DNA from: Jatrophihabitans sp.
GTDB lineage: Bacteria > Actinomycetota > Actinomycetes > Mycobacteriales > Jatrophihabitantaceae
Assembly: GCA_036389035.1 (NCBI GenBank)
Contig: DASVQQ010000012.1
Coordinates: 62,001 to 126,000 of the forward strand
DNA: 64,000 nt
Direction: 5' to 3'
In this document: in pieces, positions 50,644-59,662 of the stretch
Position numbering within the stretch: position 1 is the first letter of the stretch
How the letters are laid out: every line of letters begins with the position of its first letter
The notes under the pieces: generated by a model
What the model was told of the DNA's origin: nothing
Database searches by the model: none
Seen by the model: the letters and a program-made list of their open reading frames with translations, nothing else
Program-made: the position numbers and the translations under genes

Positions 50644-51675
50644 ATGGACGCCGGCGACCTCCTTAGCGGACCTCGTGGCCGCCGGGTCTGCTACGAGCTC
50701 ATGAAGGGATCGGCTGACCAGTCGGCGCCAGCGACCCTCGGCCGGACGGAGGTCGACAGCCAGGCAGCGATAACGGCCATCGCTGAAGCTTGCGACTGGG
50801 GGATGTACTGGCAACCTCCCCACGACCTCGACGCCGCTTTGGGGTCCGGCGAATGGCGGACCCGGCTGCAGGACACCGCCGAGGCGATCGCGGCCAGTCC
50901 CGTGACGAGTTGGTGGACCAGCCCGATCGACCTCGACGATCAGCACCTCGTCCAGTTTCTTGACGGGGACTCGCCACAGTGGGAGCACAAGCCGACGCTG
51001 ACCGGCCTGCGGACAGCCGTGGACGGGCTCAGCCTCGAGCACTCCGGCGAGTTGTATGGCTCCGGCACAGCCGACGGTCCAGCCGCTGGGAAATGGCTCG
51101 ACGGCACCTGGTGGTCCGCAGCTGACATGGCCGCAGGCGGCGTTGCGGTCGATTGGAAAATGGTCAGCGGCGCATGGTGGTCAGCGCCCATCACGCGGCC
51201 CGGGGTGAGCACTGCCCGCTCGATCGGACAGCCGCCGCTGCCAACCGGCCTGGTCTTCGTGGAGGACTCGTTCGGCTGGACCTCGGCGACCTCCTGGCAG
51301 GTGTCTGCGACCCGCGAGGTCAGGGTTCTCGAACTGGGCGCCCCGGAGGACTGGATGAACCTGGTTCGCCGGTACCCGCTGGAGGTCACGGCCACCACCA
51401 AGCGTGGCGACTGGTGGCGAACGACGGGCCGGGACGGCAGCTGGGCGATGCCTGATTGGCCTTTGGTTGCCGAGGATTGGGACGCTGTCCATCTCAGCGT
51501 TGCCGGCTACCTGACCACCGCCGGACGGGCGTTGCCGGTGGACGAGGGCACCGCGACTGTGCTGGCGGGGTGGCCACCCGACGCGACGTTCTGGCTCGCC
51601 GACGTCCTCCGGGTCGCGGGCGGACCCACGCCGTGGCGCAGGGACACCGACACCAATGTGTGGTCGCGAGCCTGA
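50644..51675 (+). CDS. Trp-rich hypothetical protein
   Basis: Soluble protein of 343 residues with no family I recognise. It is rich in Trp (for example YWQPPHD, WWTSPID, TWWSAADM, AWWSAPIT, DWWRTTG) and in acidic residues. No catalytic motif, membrane segment or repeat is visible. The frame opens 12 nt earlier at 50632; I chose the ATG at 50644. It lies 111 nt after HipA on the same strand but has its own gap, so linkage to HipBA is uncertain. The composition suggests a beta-rich binding protein. A defence or effector role is possible but unsupported. Confidence 0.55.
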   Translation: MDAGDLLSGPRGRRVCYELMKGSADQSAPATLGRTEVDSQAAITAIAEACDWGMYWQPPHDLDAALGSGEWRTRLQDTAEAIAASPVTSWWTSPIDLDDQHLVQFLDGDSPQWEHKPTLTGLRTAVDGLSLEHSGELYGSGTADGPAAGKWLDGTWWSAADMAAGGVAVDWKMVSGAWWSAPITRPGVSTARSIGQPPLPTGLVFVEDSFGWTSATSWQVSATREVRVLELGAPEDWMNLVRRYPLEVTATTKRGDWWRTTGRDGSWAMPDWPLVAEDWDAVHLSVAGYLTTAGRALPVDEGTATVLAGWPPDATFWLADVLRVAGGPTPWRRDTDTNVWSRA

Positions 51676-51906
51676 AGCTGCTCAGCGATAGCGGGCGGTC
51701 AGCAGTCAGCCCCGGATACTCGCGGGCTCACTCTCCGATGCACCGCCCCTGAGTTGGTCTACTCTGCGCAGCTAGGCCCGGACGGTAGGGTCTTGCCATA
51801 CAGACGCACCATCAGGTGTGCCGCGGGACCGCGTCGTCAGGCGCCGTCCTTGGCGGGAGAGCCGGAGATGAGCCGGGGCCCGTCCTGATGTCGAGGGACA
51901 TCCGAC

Positions 51907-52116
51907 GTGAACGACTGCCTTAAGAAGGCTTATCCGACCCAACATCAGGCGCTGCTGGCGCTGCGGGCGACTCAGCGCCGCGCCACGGCCCGCCAGCGCA
52001 CAGCACCGACCAGGGCTTATCTGTGCCCGACGTGCCGTCGCTACTGGCACCTCACCTCGAAGTCCGGCAGACAGGGTCCGCCCGGGTTACGCCCGCGCCC
52101 CGAAGCTGACACCTAG
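51907..52116 (+). CDS. Small zinc-ribbon protein (phage-like)
   Basis: Protein of 69 residues. The pattern is an early Cys with a KKAYPTQHQALLALRA helix, a basic RRATARQRTAPTRAY linker and LCPTCRRYWHLTS, in which C-x2-C plus the later Trp-His-Leu-Thr resembles small zinc-binding proteins common in actinophages and actinobacterial integrative elements. The GTG start has GAGGG about 9 nt upstream. It lies alone between a 231 nt gap and a strong bidirectional terminator. A remnant of an element is possible, but no integrase or att site is visible. Confidence 0.7.
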   Translation: MNDCLKKAYPTQHQALLALRATQRRATARQRTAPTRAYLCPTCRRYWHLTSKSGRQGPPGLRPRPEADT

Positions 52117-52124
52117 GGCACGGA

Positions 52125-52162
52125 CGGCGCCCCGCCTCGCTGGGTGCGAGGCCGGGGCGCCG
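52125..52162. terminator. Bidirectional terminator between the zinc-ribbon gene and nrdJ
   Basis: A stem of 15 pairs with one bulged base (52125-52139 with 52147-52162) and a 7 nt loop, between the plus-strand stop at 52116 and the minus-strand stop at 52206. Confidence 0.75.
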
Positions 52163-52205
52163 GGTCGTACGTGATGGACATCGGCATGCACAGCTGCTTC
52201 GGTGT

Positions 52206-55109
52206 TTAGCTGCAGCCGGACGTGCTCCCGCAGCCTTCGCAGACGAAGCACGAGCCCGCGGGCCGCATCTTCGTGCCGCAGTTCATGCACAGCGGGGCGT
52301 CGGCCGAGGTGCCGATGATCGACTCCAGCAACTCGGTCGAGCTGTGCACCGTCGACATCGACTCCGGCATCCCGGCTGGCTTGGGCTCGGTGACCGGAGC
52401 CGACTGCGCCAGCGCCTCCAGGTCGTCCTCGGCCGGGGCGTAGCTGCCGGTGTCCAGCTGCCGGGCCCGCTCCTCGGCGGTGTAGATGCCCAGCGCGCTG
52501 CGGGTCTCGAAGGGCAGGTAGTCCAGCGCCAGCCGCCGGAAGATGTAGTCCACGATCGACTGCGCCATCCGGATGTCCGGGTCATCGGTCAGGCCGGCCG
52601 GCTCGAAGCGCATGTTGGTGAACTTCGAGACGTAGGACTCCAGCGGCACGCCGTGCTGCAGCGCGACCGAGATCGCGATCGAGAACGCGTCCATCACGCC
52701 GGCAAGCGTCGAACCCTGCTTGCCGAGCTTGAGGAAGACCTCGCCGAGGCCGTCGTCGGGGTAGGAGCCGGCGGTCAGGTAGCCCTCGGCGCCGCCGACG
52801 GCGAAGGACACCGTCCGCGAGGGCCGTGACTTGGGCAGCCGCTTGCGGATCGGGCGGTGGTCGACGACCGGCTCGGCCGTCACCGCGCCCGCCTTCTTGG
52901 CCTCCTTGCCGGCCGACAGCGGCTGGCCCACCTTGCAGTTGTCGCGGTAGACCGCCAGCGCCTTCAGGCCCAGCTTCCAGCCCTGGAAGTACACGTCGGC
53001 GATGTCGTCGATAGTCGCCGACTCAGGCAGGTTGACCGTCTTGGAGATCGCGCCGGAGATGAACGGCTGGGTCGCGGCCATCATCCGGACGTGGCCCATC
53101 GCCTTGATGGCCCGGGCGCCCATCGCGCAGTCGAAGACGTCGTAATGCTCGAGCTTGAGCCCCGGAGCGTCCTGGACGTGGCCGTGCTCGGCGATGAACT
53201 CGACGATCGCCTCGACCTGCTCCTGCTGGTAGCCCAGCGCCTGCAGCGCCCGCGGCACCGTCTGGTTGACGATCTGCATCGAGCCGCCGCCGACCAGCTT
53301 CTTGAACTTCACCAGGGCCAGGTCCGGCTCGATGCCGGTGGTGTCGCAGTCCATCATCAGACCGATGGTGCCGGTCGGCGCCAGCACCGAAGCTTGGGCG
53401 TTGCGCCAGCCGTTGACGGCTCCGATCTTGAGGCAGGAGGCCCACTCCTCGGTGGCCCGGGCCAGCACCGCCTTGTCGGTCTGGTGGAAGAACCGCACGC
53501 TGTCGTTGGCGGCGGCGTGCTTGCGCATCACCCGGGCGTGGCCTTCGGCGTTGCGGGCGAAGCCGTCGTACGGGCCGACCACACCGGCCAGCTCGGCCGA
53601 GCGGCGGTAGGCGGTGCCGGTCATCAGCGAGGTGATCGCGGCCGCCATCGCCCGGCCGGCGTCGGAGTCATAGGCCAGCCCCGAGGCCATCAGCAGCGCG
53701 CCCAGGTTGGCGTAGCCGATACCCAGCTGCCGGTAGGCCCGGGTGTTGACGCCGATCGCCTCGGTCGGGAAGTCGGCGAAGCAGATCGAGATGTCCATCG
53801 CGGTGATGATCAGCTCGACGGCCTTGACGAACTTGGCCGAGTCGAAGGAGTTGCCCGCGCCGTCGGAGCCGAGGAACTTCATCAGGTTCAGCGACGCCAG
53901 GTTGCAGGAGGTGTTGTCCAGGCTCATGTACTCCGAGCACGGGTTGGACGCGGTGATCCGACCCGACTCGGGGTTGGTGTGCCAGTCGTTGATGGTGTCG
54001 TCGTACTGGATGCCCGGGTCGGCGCACTCCCAGGCCGCCTTGGCGACCTTGTGGAAGAGCTGCTTGGCGTCGATGGTCTCGATGACCTCGTGGTTGGAGC
54101 GGGCTCGCAGGCCGAACTGGCCACCCTCCTCGACGGCGTGCATGAACTCATCCGACACCCGGACGGAGTTGTTGGCGTTCTGGTACTGCACCGAGGTGAT
54201 GTCGCTGCCGCCGAGGTCCATGTCGAAGCCGGCGTCGCGCAGCACCCGGATCTTGTCTTCCTCGCGGGCCTTGGTCTCGACGAACTCGACGATGTCGGGG
54301 TGGTCGATGTCGAGCACGACCATCTTGGCGGCCCGCCGGGTGGCGCCGCCGGACTTGATGGTGCCGGCCGAGGCGTCCGCGCCGCGCATGAAGCTGACCG
54401 GGCCCGAGGCGGTGCCACCGGAGGACAGCAGCTCCTTCGAGGAGCGGATCCGCGACAGGTTCAACCCGGCGCCCGAGCCGCCCTTGAAGATCAGGCCCTC
54501 TTCGCGGTACCAGTTGAGGATCGAGTCCATGGTGTCGTCGACGGCCAGGATGAAGCAGGCGCTGACCTGCTGCGGCGAGGTGGTGCCGACGTTGAACCAG
54601 ACCGGGGAGTTGAAGCTGAACACCTGGTGCAACAGCATCCAGGTCAGCTCGTGCTCGAAGATCTCGGCGTCGGATGCCGAGCGGAAGTAGCCGTACTCCT
54701 CGCCCGCCACCCGGTAGGTGTGCACCACCCGGTGGATGAGCTGCTTGAGCGACCACTCGCGCTGCTCGGTGCCGACCGCGCCGCGGAAGTACTTGGTGGT
54801 GACGATGTTGGCGGCGTTGACCGACCAGGAGGTGGGGAACTCGACCCCGCGCTGCTCGAAGTTGACCGAGCCGTCGCGCCAGTTGGTCATGACCACGTCG
54901 CGGCGCTCCCAGTCGAGCTCGTCGAAGGGGTGCACTCCCTCGGTGGTGTAGACGCGCTCGATCACCAGGCCATTGGCGGGATACACCGGCTGGTCCTTCG
55001 CGCTGACCTTCAACGCGCGCGCCTCACCGGCGTGCTTGGAACCAGCCGGCTTGCCGGCGTTCTTCGAGGAAGAACCGCCGCTGGACCCGCCTTCGACAAC
55101 TTCGGTCAT
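52206..55109 (-). CDS. nrdJ: Vitamin B12-dependent ribonucleotide reductase (class II)
   Basis: Adenosylcobalamin-dependent enzyme of 967 residues that makes deoxynucleotides without oxygen. It has [11 protein letters not shown] near residue 145, the Cys-containing [14 protein letters not shown], the large RNR core with [21 protein letters not shown] (N-x-C-x-E active-site Cys and Glu), [22 protein letters not shown], then a C-terminal zinc-ribbon-like tail [20 protein letters not shown] and SGCS that carries the reducing Cys pair. The ATG at 55109 overlaps the nrdR stop by 4 nt (ATGA). The N-terminus is Ser/Gly/Lys-rich. NrdR and possible DnaA sites lie upstream. Confidence 0.97.
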   Translation of the reverse strand: MTEVVEGGSSGGSSSKNAGKPAGSKHAGEARALKVSAKDQPVYPANGLVIERVYTTEGVHPFDELDWERRDVVMTNWRDGSVNFEQRGVEFPTSWSVNAANIVTTKYFRGAVGTEQREWSLKQLIHRVVHTYRVAGEEYGYFRSASDAEIFEHELTWMLLHQVFSFNSPVWFNVGTTSPQQVSACFILAVDDTMDSILNWYREEGLIFKGGSGAGLNLSRIRSSKELLSSGGTASGPVSFMRGADASAGTIKSGGATRRAAKMVVLDIDHPDIVEFVETKAREEDKIRVLRDAGFDMDLGGSDITSVQYQNANNSVRVSDEFMHAVEEGGQFGLRARSNHEVIETIDAKQLFHKVAKAAWECADPGIQYDDTINDWHTNPESGRITASNPCSEYMSLDNTSCNLASLNLMKFLGSDGAGNSFDSAKFVKAVELIITAMDISICFADFPTEAIGVNTRAYRQLGIGYANLGALLMASGLAYDSDAGRAMAAAITSLMTGTAYRRSAELAGVVGPYDGFARNAEGHARVMRKHAAANDSVRFFHQTDKAVLARATEEWASCLKIGAVNGWRNAQASVLAPTGTIGLMMDCDTTGIEPDLALVKFKKLVGGGSMQIVNQTVPRALQALGYQQEQVEAIVEFIAEHGHVQDAPGLKLEHYDVFDCAMGARAIKAMGHVRMMAATQPFISGAISKTVNLPESATIDDIADVYFQGWKLGLKALAVYRDNCKVGQPLSAGKEAKKAGAVTAEPVVDHRPIRKRLPKSRPSRTVSFAVGGAEGYLTAGSYPDDGLGEVFLKLGKQGSTLAGVMDAFSIAISVALQHGVPLESYVSKFTNMRFEPAGLTDDPDIRMAQSIVDYIFRRLALDYLPFETRSALGIYTAEERARQLDTGSYAPAEDDLEALAQSAPVTEPKPAGMPESMSTVHSSTELLESIIGTSADAPLCMNCGTKMRPAGSCFVCEGCGSTSGCS

Positions 55110-55660
55110 AACCCGCTGTGCCCCTTTTCCTTGGTGATCCCGTGTGGTTGTGCTGATGACTGACGTGGCGCGGCCGCCTGGGTGGCTACCGGGGCCTCGC
55201 CGGAGCGATCGAGGCGATGCTCGGCGCGCAGCTCGCTGATCGCCTTCTCGAAGTCTTCGATGGAGCTGAATGAGCGGTACACGCTGGCGAAGCGCAGGTA
55301 GGCGACCTCGTCCAGCGCGCGCAGCGGGCCGAGGATCGCCAGACCGACCTCGGGCGCGGGCACCTCGGCCGCTCCGGTGGCCCTGATCGCCTCTTCGACG
55401 GTCTGGGCCAGCTGGGCGAGGGCGTCCTCGTCGACCGGCCGGCCCTGACACGCCCGCCGGACGCCGGTGATGACCTTCTGCCTGCTGAACGGCTCGGTCA
55501 CCCCGCTGCGCTTGATGACGGCCAGGGTCGCTTCTTCGACCGTGGTGAACCGCTTGCCGCAATCGGGGCAGCTGCGCCGGCGCCGGATGACCTGGCCCTC
55601 GTCCTGCTCGCGAGAGTCCACCACCCGTGAGTCCGGGTAACGGCAGTACGGGCACCGCAT
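55106..55660 (-). CDS. nrdR: Ribonucleotide reductase repressor NrdR
   Basis: ATP/dATP-sensing repressor of 184 residues. The N-terminal zinc ribbon is [18 protein letters not shown] and [14 protein letters not shown] (four Cys), followed by an ATP-cone domain (about 49-140: [44 protein letters not shown]). GGGGAGG lies 7 nt before the ATG. It is coupled to nrdJ by a 4 nt overlap, so it should control its own operon; a palindrome that fits an NrdR box lies about 210 nt upstream. The extra C-terminal 40 residues (Ala/Gln/Pro-rich) are longer than in E. coli. Confidence 0.97.
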   Translation of the reverse strand: MRCPYCRYPDSRVVDSREQDEGQVIRRRRSCPDCGKRFTTVEEATLAVIKRSGVTEPFSRQKVITGVRRACQGRPVDEDALAQLAQTVEEAIRATGAAEVPAPEVGLAILGPLRALDEVAYLRFASVYRSFSSIEDFEKAISELRAEHRLDRSGEAPVATQAAAPRQSSAQPHGITKEKGHSGL

Positions 55661-55818
55661 CCCAGTGCCTCCCCTACGTTAAAACCGCGTGCGGCGCAGA
55701 ACGCTTTCTGCGGGGCTCCACGGACCTGCTCGACATCCGCCGCGGGGCTGTCGTCAACAGGGAACTGTCAACAACCTGGGGACGGACCGTGGATGGCCCT
55801 GCTCAGGTGTTGATGGCC

Positions 55819-55849
55819 TGTGGACTACCAAACCCCAACTTGTGGACGA
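55819..55849. promoter_or_regulatory. Two DnaA-box-like nonamers upstream of nrdRJ
   Basis: TGTGGACTA (55819-55827) and TGTGGACGA (55841-55849) each match the complement of the actinomycete DnaA box TTGTCCACA at 8 of 9 positions. Their starts are 22 bp apart, in the same orientation. Confidence 0.35.
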
Positions 55850-55867
55850 AGTACATGCTTGTAACTA

Positions 55868-55877
55868 CTACATGTAG
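55868..55877. promoter_or_regulatory. Palindrome fitting an NrdR box core
   Basis: CTACATGTAG is a perfect 10 bp palindrome and fits the core pattern C-W-A-T-A-T-A-T-W-G at eight positions. A clear second box at the usual spacing was not found; TACATGCTTGTA at 55852-55863 is a weak candidate. Confidence 0.35.
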
Positions 55878-55978
55878 AACGTTAGAGCCTGGCCAAGTCT
55901 TCCGCAAGAGGCACGCTGGAAGTAAATTCCAACCGTGTAAGAGGAGTTTTCCGGCGACATTTCCGAACCACTCAACCT

Positions 55979-56536
55979 TTAGCCGACCTTGAGGGCTTGG
56001 CCAGGAATCAAGGACACCGAGGTGAGGTTGTTGGACTCCCGAATTCGCTCGACCACCGCGCGCGGGTCACGGCCCGGAGCGACCTGGCCGGCGATAGACC
56101 AGAGGGTGTCTCCCGGCTGAACGGTGACCACGGCGCCGGCCGGGGCGGCCGGAGCGGCTGCCGACGGGCTCGCCGACAGGTGCGCCACGAGCAGCAGCAG
56201 CCCGCCGACGACAGCGACGCCGAGCGCGATCGCCACGACTCCCCGCCGGGTCAGTCGCAGCGGGCGGGACTGCACCCGCGCAGCGCTGGAGCCGACCGGA
56301 ACCAGCTGGGCCGGCGTCCGCGCGGAGCTGATGAGCCGGACCGACGGCCGGGCGACCCGACCCGTGCCGCGCCGTGCCCCGTCCCACCGGCCGCTCGAGG
56401 GCGCGCACCGCTCGCCCGGTGGGACCAGCCACAGCCGGGGCCGGTCGGCCGGCGGGGCAGCCGCCCCGGCCCGCGGTAATTGCCGGGCACGAGCGGGAAT
56501 GGGCGCCGCCGGAGGGAACTCTGTTGCGACTGACAT
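55979..56536 (-). CDS. LysM-domain membrane protein adjacent to lexA (ChiZ/YneA-like)
   Basis: Envelope protein of 185 residues. A Pro/Arg-rich cytosolic N-terminus (about 1-95) precedes one membrane helix (VVAIALGVAVVGGLLLLVAHL), an Ala-rich spacer and a LysM domain at the C-terminus (VVTVQPGDTLWSIAGQVAPG through LIPGQALKVG). Position and domains match Rv2719c (ChiZ) of M. tuberculosis and, in logic, YneA of Bacillus: SOS-linked proteins that delay cell division. GAGGAG lies 6 nt before the ATG, and a perfect SOS box lies 44 nt upstream. A role as damage-induced division inhibitor is inference from context. Confidence 0.85.
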   Translation of the reverse strand: MSVATEFPPAAPIPARARQLPRAGAAAPPADRPRLWLVPPGERCAPSSGRWDGARRGTGRVARPSVRLISSARTPAQLVPVGSSAARVQSRPLRLTRRGVVAIALGVAVVGGLLLLVAHLSASPSAAAPAAPAGAVVTVQPGDTLWSIAGQVAPGRDPRAVVERIRESNNLTSVSLIPGQALKVG

Positions 56537-56579
56537 GCCGTGCTCCTCACTGAATCTGACCGGGGCCAGTTACGCTGGA

Positions 56580-56599
56580 GATCGAACATTCGTTCGATC
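56580..56599. promoter_or_regulatory. SOS box 1 (LexA site), LysM-gene proximal
   Basis: GATCGAACATTCGTTCGATC is a perfect 20 bp palindrome containing the actinobacterial LexA consensus CGAAC-N4-GTTCG. It lies 44 nt upstream of the LysM gene start. Confidence 0.88.
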
Positions 56600-56659
56600 G
56601 AACGTCTGTACCGATGTCTACTACAAGCCTCCGACAGAAACCAGAATCGCGACACGCCG

Positions 56660-56679
56660 ATTCGAACAGGTGTTTGAAT
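56660..56679. promoter_or_regulatory. SOS box 2 (LexA site), lexA proximal
   Basis: ATTCGAACAGGTGTTTGAAT fits CGAAC-N4-GTTYG exactly and has 7 of 8 paired arm positions. It covers the -35 region of the lexA promoter. Confidence 0.8.
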
Positions 56680-56702
56680 CGTTACCCCTGCGGCGCTACG
56701 GT
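56674..56702 (+). promoter_or_regulatory. lexA promoter
   Basis: TTGAAT (56674-56679) and TACGGT (56697-56702) are separated by 17 nt and lie about 50 nt before the ATG at 56750. The -35 hexamer is inside SOS box 2, so LexA binding would block its own promoter. Confidence 0.55.
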
Positions 56703-56749
56703 CGGCACGCTCGTCCCCGGACGACACGCCATTGAGGGAGTCGCCCTCG

Positions 56750-57550
56750 ATGACGCCCAGACCGGCCGTCAGGCCAGATAGAGACAGGGAGACTCCGGTG
56801 CCCAAGCCGCCCAAGCCACCATTACGACGAGGTCCGGGACGACCCAGGAACAGCAGCATCGCCGAGTTCCCCGACCACGACCGCGGCGATGGGCTGACCG
56901 CCCGGCAGCGGACGATCCTGAGCGTCATCCGCAACACCGTGGCACAGCGCGGCTTTCCGCCGAGCATGCGCGAGATCGGTGACGCGGTCGGGTTGCAGTC
57001 GACCTCGAGCGTCAGCCACCAGCTCGCCGTCCTGGAGCAGAAGGGCTTCATCCGGCGAGACCCGAACAAGCCACGGGCGCTGGACGTCCGGTCTCCGGAG
57101 GAGCAGGACGAGCCGACCTCCGGCCACTTCGGGATGCACCCGGTGGGCGACGACGCGCTGAACGCCAACGCCCCCGAGGCGGTGATGGTGCCGTTGATCG
57201 GGCGGATCGCGGCCGGTGGCCCCATCCTGGCCGAGCAGGTCGTCGAGGATGTCTTCCCGCTACCGCGCACCCTGGTCGGCGAGGGCACCCTCTACCTGTT
57301 GCGAGTCCGGGGTGACTCGATGGTGGACGCCGCTATCGCCGACGGTGACTGGGTCGTGGTGCGCCAGCAGCCCAACGCCGACAACGGCGAGATCGTCGCG
57401 GCCATGATCGACGGCGAGGCCACCGTCAAGACGTTGCGGCGCCGCGACGGCCATGCCTGGCTGTTGCCGCACAACGAGGCCTACTCACCGATTCCCGCCG
57501 ACGAGGCGACCATTCTCGGCCGGGTCGTGGCCGTGCTGCGCAAGGTCTGA
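56750..57550 (+). CDS. lexA: LexA repressor
   Basis: SOS repressor of 266 residues from ATG 56750, or 250 from the GTG at 56798 (GGGAG lies 6 nt before that codon, so it is a real alternative). The winged-helix DNA-binding domain is [44 protein letters not shown]. The Ala-Gly self-cleavage site is in [13 protein letters not shown]. The S24 peptidase domain has the Ser in [12 protein letters not shown] and the Lys in [11 protein letters not shown]. It is divergent from the LysM gene with two SOS boxes between them, so it should be autoregulated. A hairpin follows the stop. Confidence 0.97.
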   Translation: MTPRPAVRPDRDRETPVPKPPKPPLRRGPGRPRNSSIAEFPDHDRGDGLTARQRTILSVIRNTVAQRGFPPSMREIGDAVGLQSTSSVSHQLAVLEQKGFIRRDPNKPRALDVRSPEEQDEPTSGHFGMHPVGDDALNANAPEAVMVPLIGRIAAGGPILAEQVVEDVFPLPRTLVGEGTLYLLRVRGDSMVDAAIADGDWVVVRQQPNADNGEIVAAMIDGEATVKTLRRRDGHAWLLPHNEAYSPIPADEATILGRVVAVLRKV

Positions 57551-57573
57551 CCCAGGCCGTCAAGACCGTCTGA

Positions 57574-57605
57574 GTCTGCCCCGGACAGTTGCGTCCGGGG
57601 CAGAC
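57574..57605. terminator. Bidirectional terminator between lexA and tatA
   Basis: Perfect 13 bp stem (57574-57586 with 57593-57605), 6 nt loop, 23 nt after the lexA stop and 30 nt before the tatA stop. Confidence 0.82.
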
Positions 57606-57635
57606 TTCGCCAGAGAAGTCAGGCTCTAGAGAGAC

Positions 57636-58007
57636 TCAGGCCTGCGTCCGCTGCTGAGGCGACTCCTCCTCGGCCGGCGGCAGCGCCACCGGGGCCGAGG
57701 GAGTGATCGCCTGCGGCGGAACGACGGGGTGGGCCACGACCGGCTCACCGGTCGCTGCCGGCTGACCGTTCGCGTTGACCGCAGGCGGCTGAACAGCGCT
57801 GGACGTCGTGGTGCCGGACGTCGTGGCAGGGGGTGCCTCGGCGGAGTTGCGAGCCGCGTCGTCGGCGTCCATACCCTTGATCTCGGTCTTGAAGATCCGC
57901 AGCGACCGGCCGACCGAGCGCGACATTTCCGGCAGCTTCTTGTATCCGAAGAGCACCAGCACGACCAAAGCGATGATCACCCAGTGCGACGGCGATTGCC
58001 AGCCCAT
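57636..58007 (-). CDS. tatA: Sec-independent translocase subunit TatA
   Basis: Twin-arginine translocation pore subunit of 123 residues. The N-terminal helix SHWVIIALVVLVLFGYKKLPE contains the Phe-Gly hinge and is followed by an amphipathic helix (MSRSVGRSLRIFKTEIKGMD), then an unusually long Pro/Ala/Thr-rich tail. I chose the ATG at 58007 because AGGGAGAG lies 5 nt upstream; the frame to 58037 is unsupported. No tatC or tatB is nearby, as expected for actinobacterial tatA loci that vary in position. TatA exports folded proteins with TatC. Confidence 0.9.
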   Translation of the reverse strand: MGWQSPSHWVIIALVVLVLFGYKKLPEMSRSVGRSLRIFKTEIKGMDADDAARNSAEAPPATTSGTTTSSAVQPPAVNANGQPAATGEPVVAHPVVPPQAITPSAPVALPPAEEESPQQRTQA

Positions 58008-58081
58008 GATTACTCTCCCTGCACAGCTTCGGGACACCTACTGCAGGCAAGCCTACGCGGTACTGGCGCAAACATCGGAGT

Positions 58082-59605
58082 TCACCGTTCCCGGGCCGGC
58101 ACCGCCGCCGAGAATTCATCCAGCGCGGCGGCCAGATCCGCCCGGACCCGCGCGCTGATCAGCGTCCCCTCACCGGTGTGCTCCTCGGTCAACACCTCGC
58201 CGTCGGCATGGATCCGGGCGACCAGGTCACCCCGGGTGTAGGGCAGCAGCACCAGGACGGCCTGCTCGGGGCGTGGCAGCTTGGACTCGATGAGCGCTTC
58301 CAGTTCGGCCATCCCCGCGCCGGTCAGCGCCGAGACGAACAGCCCGTCCGGCACCAGGCTGCGCAGCCGCAGCTGGGTCTCGGCATCGGCGGCGTCGGCC
58401 TTGTTGAACACGATCTGCTCCGGCACGTCAAGGGCGTCGATGTCCGAGAGCACCTCACGCACCGCGCGGATCTGCGATTCGGGGTCATCGTCGGAGGCGT
58501 CCACCACGTGCAGGATCAGGTCTGCCGAGGCGACCTCCTCCAGCGTGGACCGGAAGGCCTCGACGAGCTGGTGCGGCAGGTGACGGACGAAGCCGACCGT
58601 GTCGGACAGCGTGTAGACGCGGCCGTCGGTGGTCTCGGCCCGCCGGACGGTGGGATCCAGGGTGGCGAACAGCGCGTTCTCCACCAGCACGCCGGCGCCG
58701 GTGAGCCGGTTCAGCAACGAGGACTTGCCCGCGTTGGTGTAGCCGGCGAGCACCACCGAGGGCACCTCTTTGTTGGTGCGCCGCGAGCGTTTGACGTCCC
58801 GGGCGGTCTTCATGCCCGAGATCTCCTTGCGCAACTTGGCCATCCGGGCGGTGATCCGGCGGCGGTCGATCTCCAGCTTGGTCTCACCCGGCCCGCGACC
58901 GCCGATCCCGACGCCGTTGGTCGCCCGGCCGCCGACCTGCCGGGACAGCGACTCGCCCCAGCCGCGCAGCCGCGGCACCAGGTACTGCAACTGCGCCAGC
59001 TCCACCTGTGCCTTGCCCTCGCGGGACCGGGCGTGCTGGGCGAAGATGTCGAGGATCAGCGCCGTCCGGTCGACCACCTTGACCTTGACGACCTGCTCGA
59101 GCTGGCGCAGCTGGCCAGGCGTGAGCTCCCCGTCGCAGATGACGGTGTCGGCGCCGGTGGCGGCCACGATGTCGCGCAGCTCCTTGGCCTTGCCCGAGCC
59201 GATGTAGGTCGCCGGATCCGGGCGATCCCGGCGCTGCACCAGGCCGTCGAGCACCTCCGAGCCGGCGGTCTCGGCCAGCCGGGCCAGCTCGTGCATCGAG
59301 TTCTCGGCCTCGGTCAGGGTGCCGGTGGTCCAGACCCCGACCAGCACCACCCGTTCCAGGCGCAGCTGGCGGTACTCGACCTCGGTGATGTCGGTGAGCT
59401 CGGTGGACAGCCCGGCGATCCGGCGCAGCGCGGCCCGGTCGGACAGGTCGTACTCGCCGAGGGTGTAGTCCGGCTCGTCGGCCAGCTCGTCGTCGTCGGC
59501 CAGCTCGTCGTCGGCCAGCTCGATGTCGTCGGCAAGCTCTATGTCATCGACCGGCTCGACAGCGGTCGGCCCGGCCTGGGAGTCAGTTCGTCGGTAAGCA
59601 GTCAT
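58082..59605 (-). CDS. hflX: Ribosome-associated GTPase HflX
   Basis: GTPase of 507 residues that binds stalled or hibernating ribosomes and splits them. An acidic, repetitive N-terminus (DDIELADDELADDD-like, residues about 20-45) is followed by the HflX N-domain (LRLERVVLVGVWTTG, GSGKAKELRDIV, VICDGELTPGQLRQLE), a linker with Gly-rich GGRGPGETKLEIDRR, and the G domain: G1 AGYTNAGKSSLLNRL, G3 DTVGFVRHLP, G4 NKADAAD and G5 VSALTG. The ATG start lies after a TAAGGCT stretch without a strong ribosome binding site. dapF and miaA are just upstream, as in mycobacteria. Confidence 0.96.
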   Translation of the reverse strand: MTAYRRTDSQAGPTAVEPVDDIELADDIELADDELADDDELADEPDYTLGEYDLSDRAALRRIAGLSTELTDITEVEYRQLRLERVVLVGVWTTGTLTEAENSMHELARLAETAGSEVLDGLVQRRDRPDPATYIGSGKAKELRDIVAATGADTVICDGELTPGQLRQLEQVVKVKVVDRTALILDIFAQHARSREGKAQVELAQLQYLVPRLRGWGESLSRQVGGRATNGVGIGGRGPGETKLEIDRRRITARMAKLRKEISGMKTARDVKRSRRTNKEVPSVVLAGYTNAGKSSLLNRLTGAGVLVENALFATLDPTVRRAETTDGRVYTLSDTVGFVRHLPHQLVEAFRSTLEEVASADLILHVVDASDDDPESQIRAVREVLSDIDALDVPEQIVFNKADAADAETQLRLRSLVPDGLFVSALTGAGMAELEALIESKLPRPEQAVLVLLPYTRGDLVARIHADGEVLTEEHTGEGTLISARVRADLAAALDEFSAAVPARER

Positions 59606-59662
59606 TGCCTACATGGTGACAGCCTTACCGGCCGGAATGCGAAGTTATTTCCTGCTGAGCCG

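Larger units (their letters stand above)
55661..55978. other. Regulatory intergenic region between nrdR and the LysM gene
   Basis: This 318 nt stretch is noticeably AT-richer than the flanking genes and holds no convincing ORF. It includes direct repeats of GTCAACA (around 55754 and 55769), two DnaA-box-like nonamers, the CTACATGTAG palindrome, and the nrdR ribosome binding site. It lies upstream of nrdR and downstream of the LysM gene on the same strand. Confidence 0.6.

Noticed and set aside
52125..52162. Hairpin considered as a B12 riboswitch for nrdJ
   Set aside because: It lies downstream of nrdJ, not upstream, and has no B12-box. No riboswitch is apparent before nrdR.
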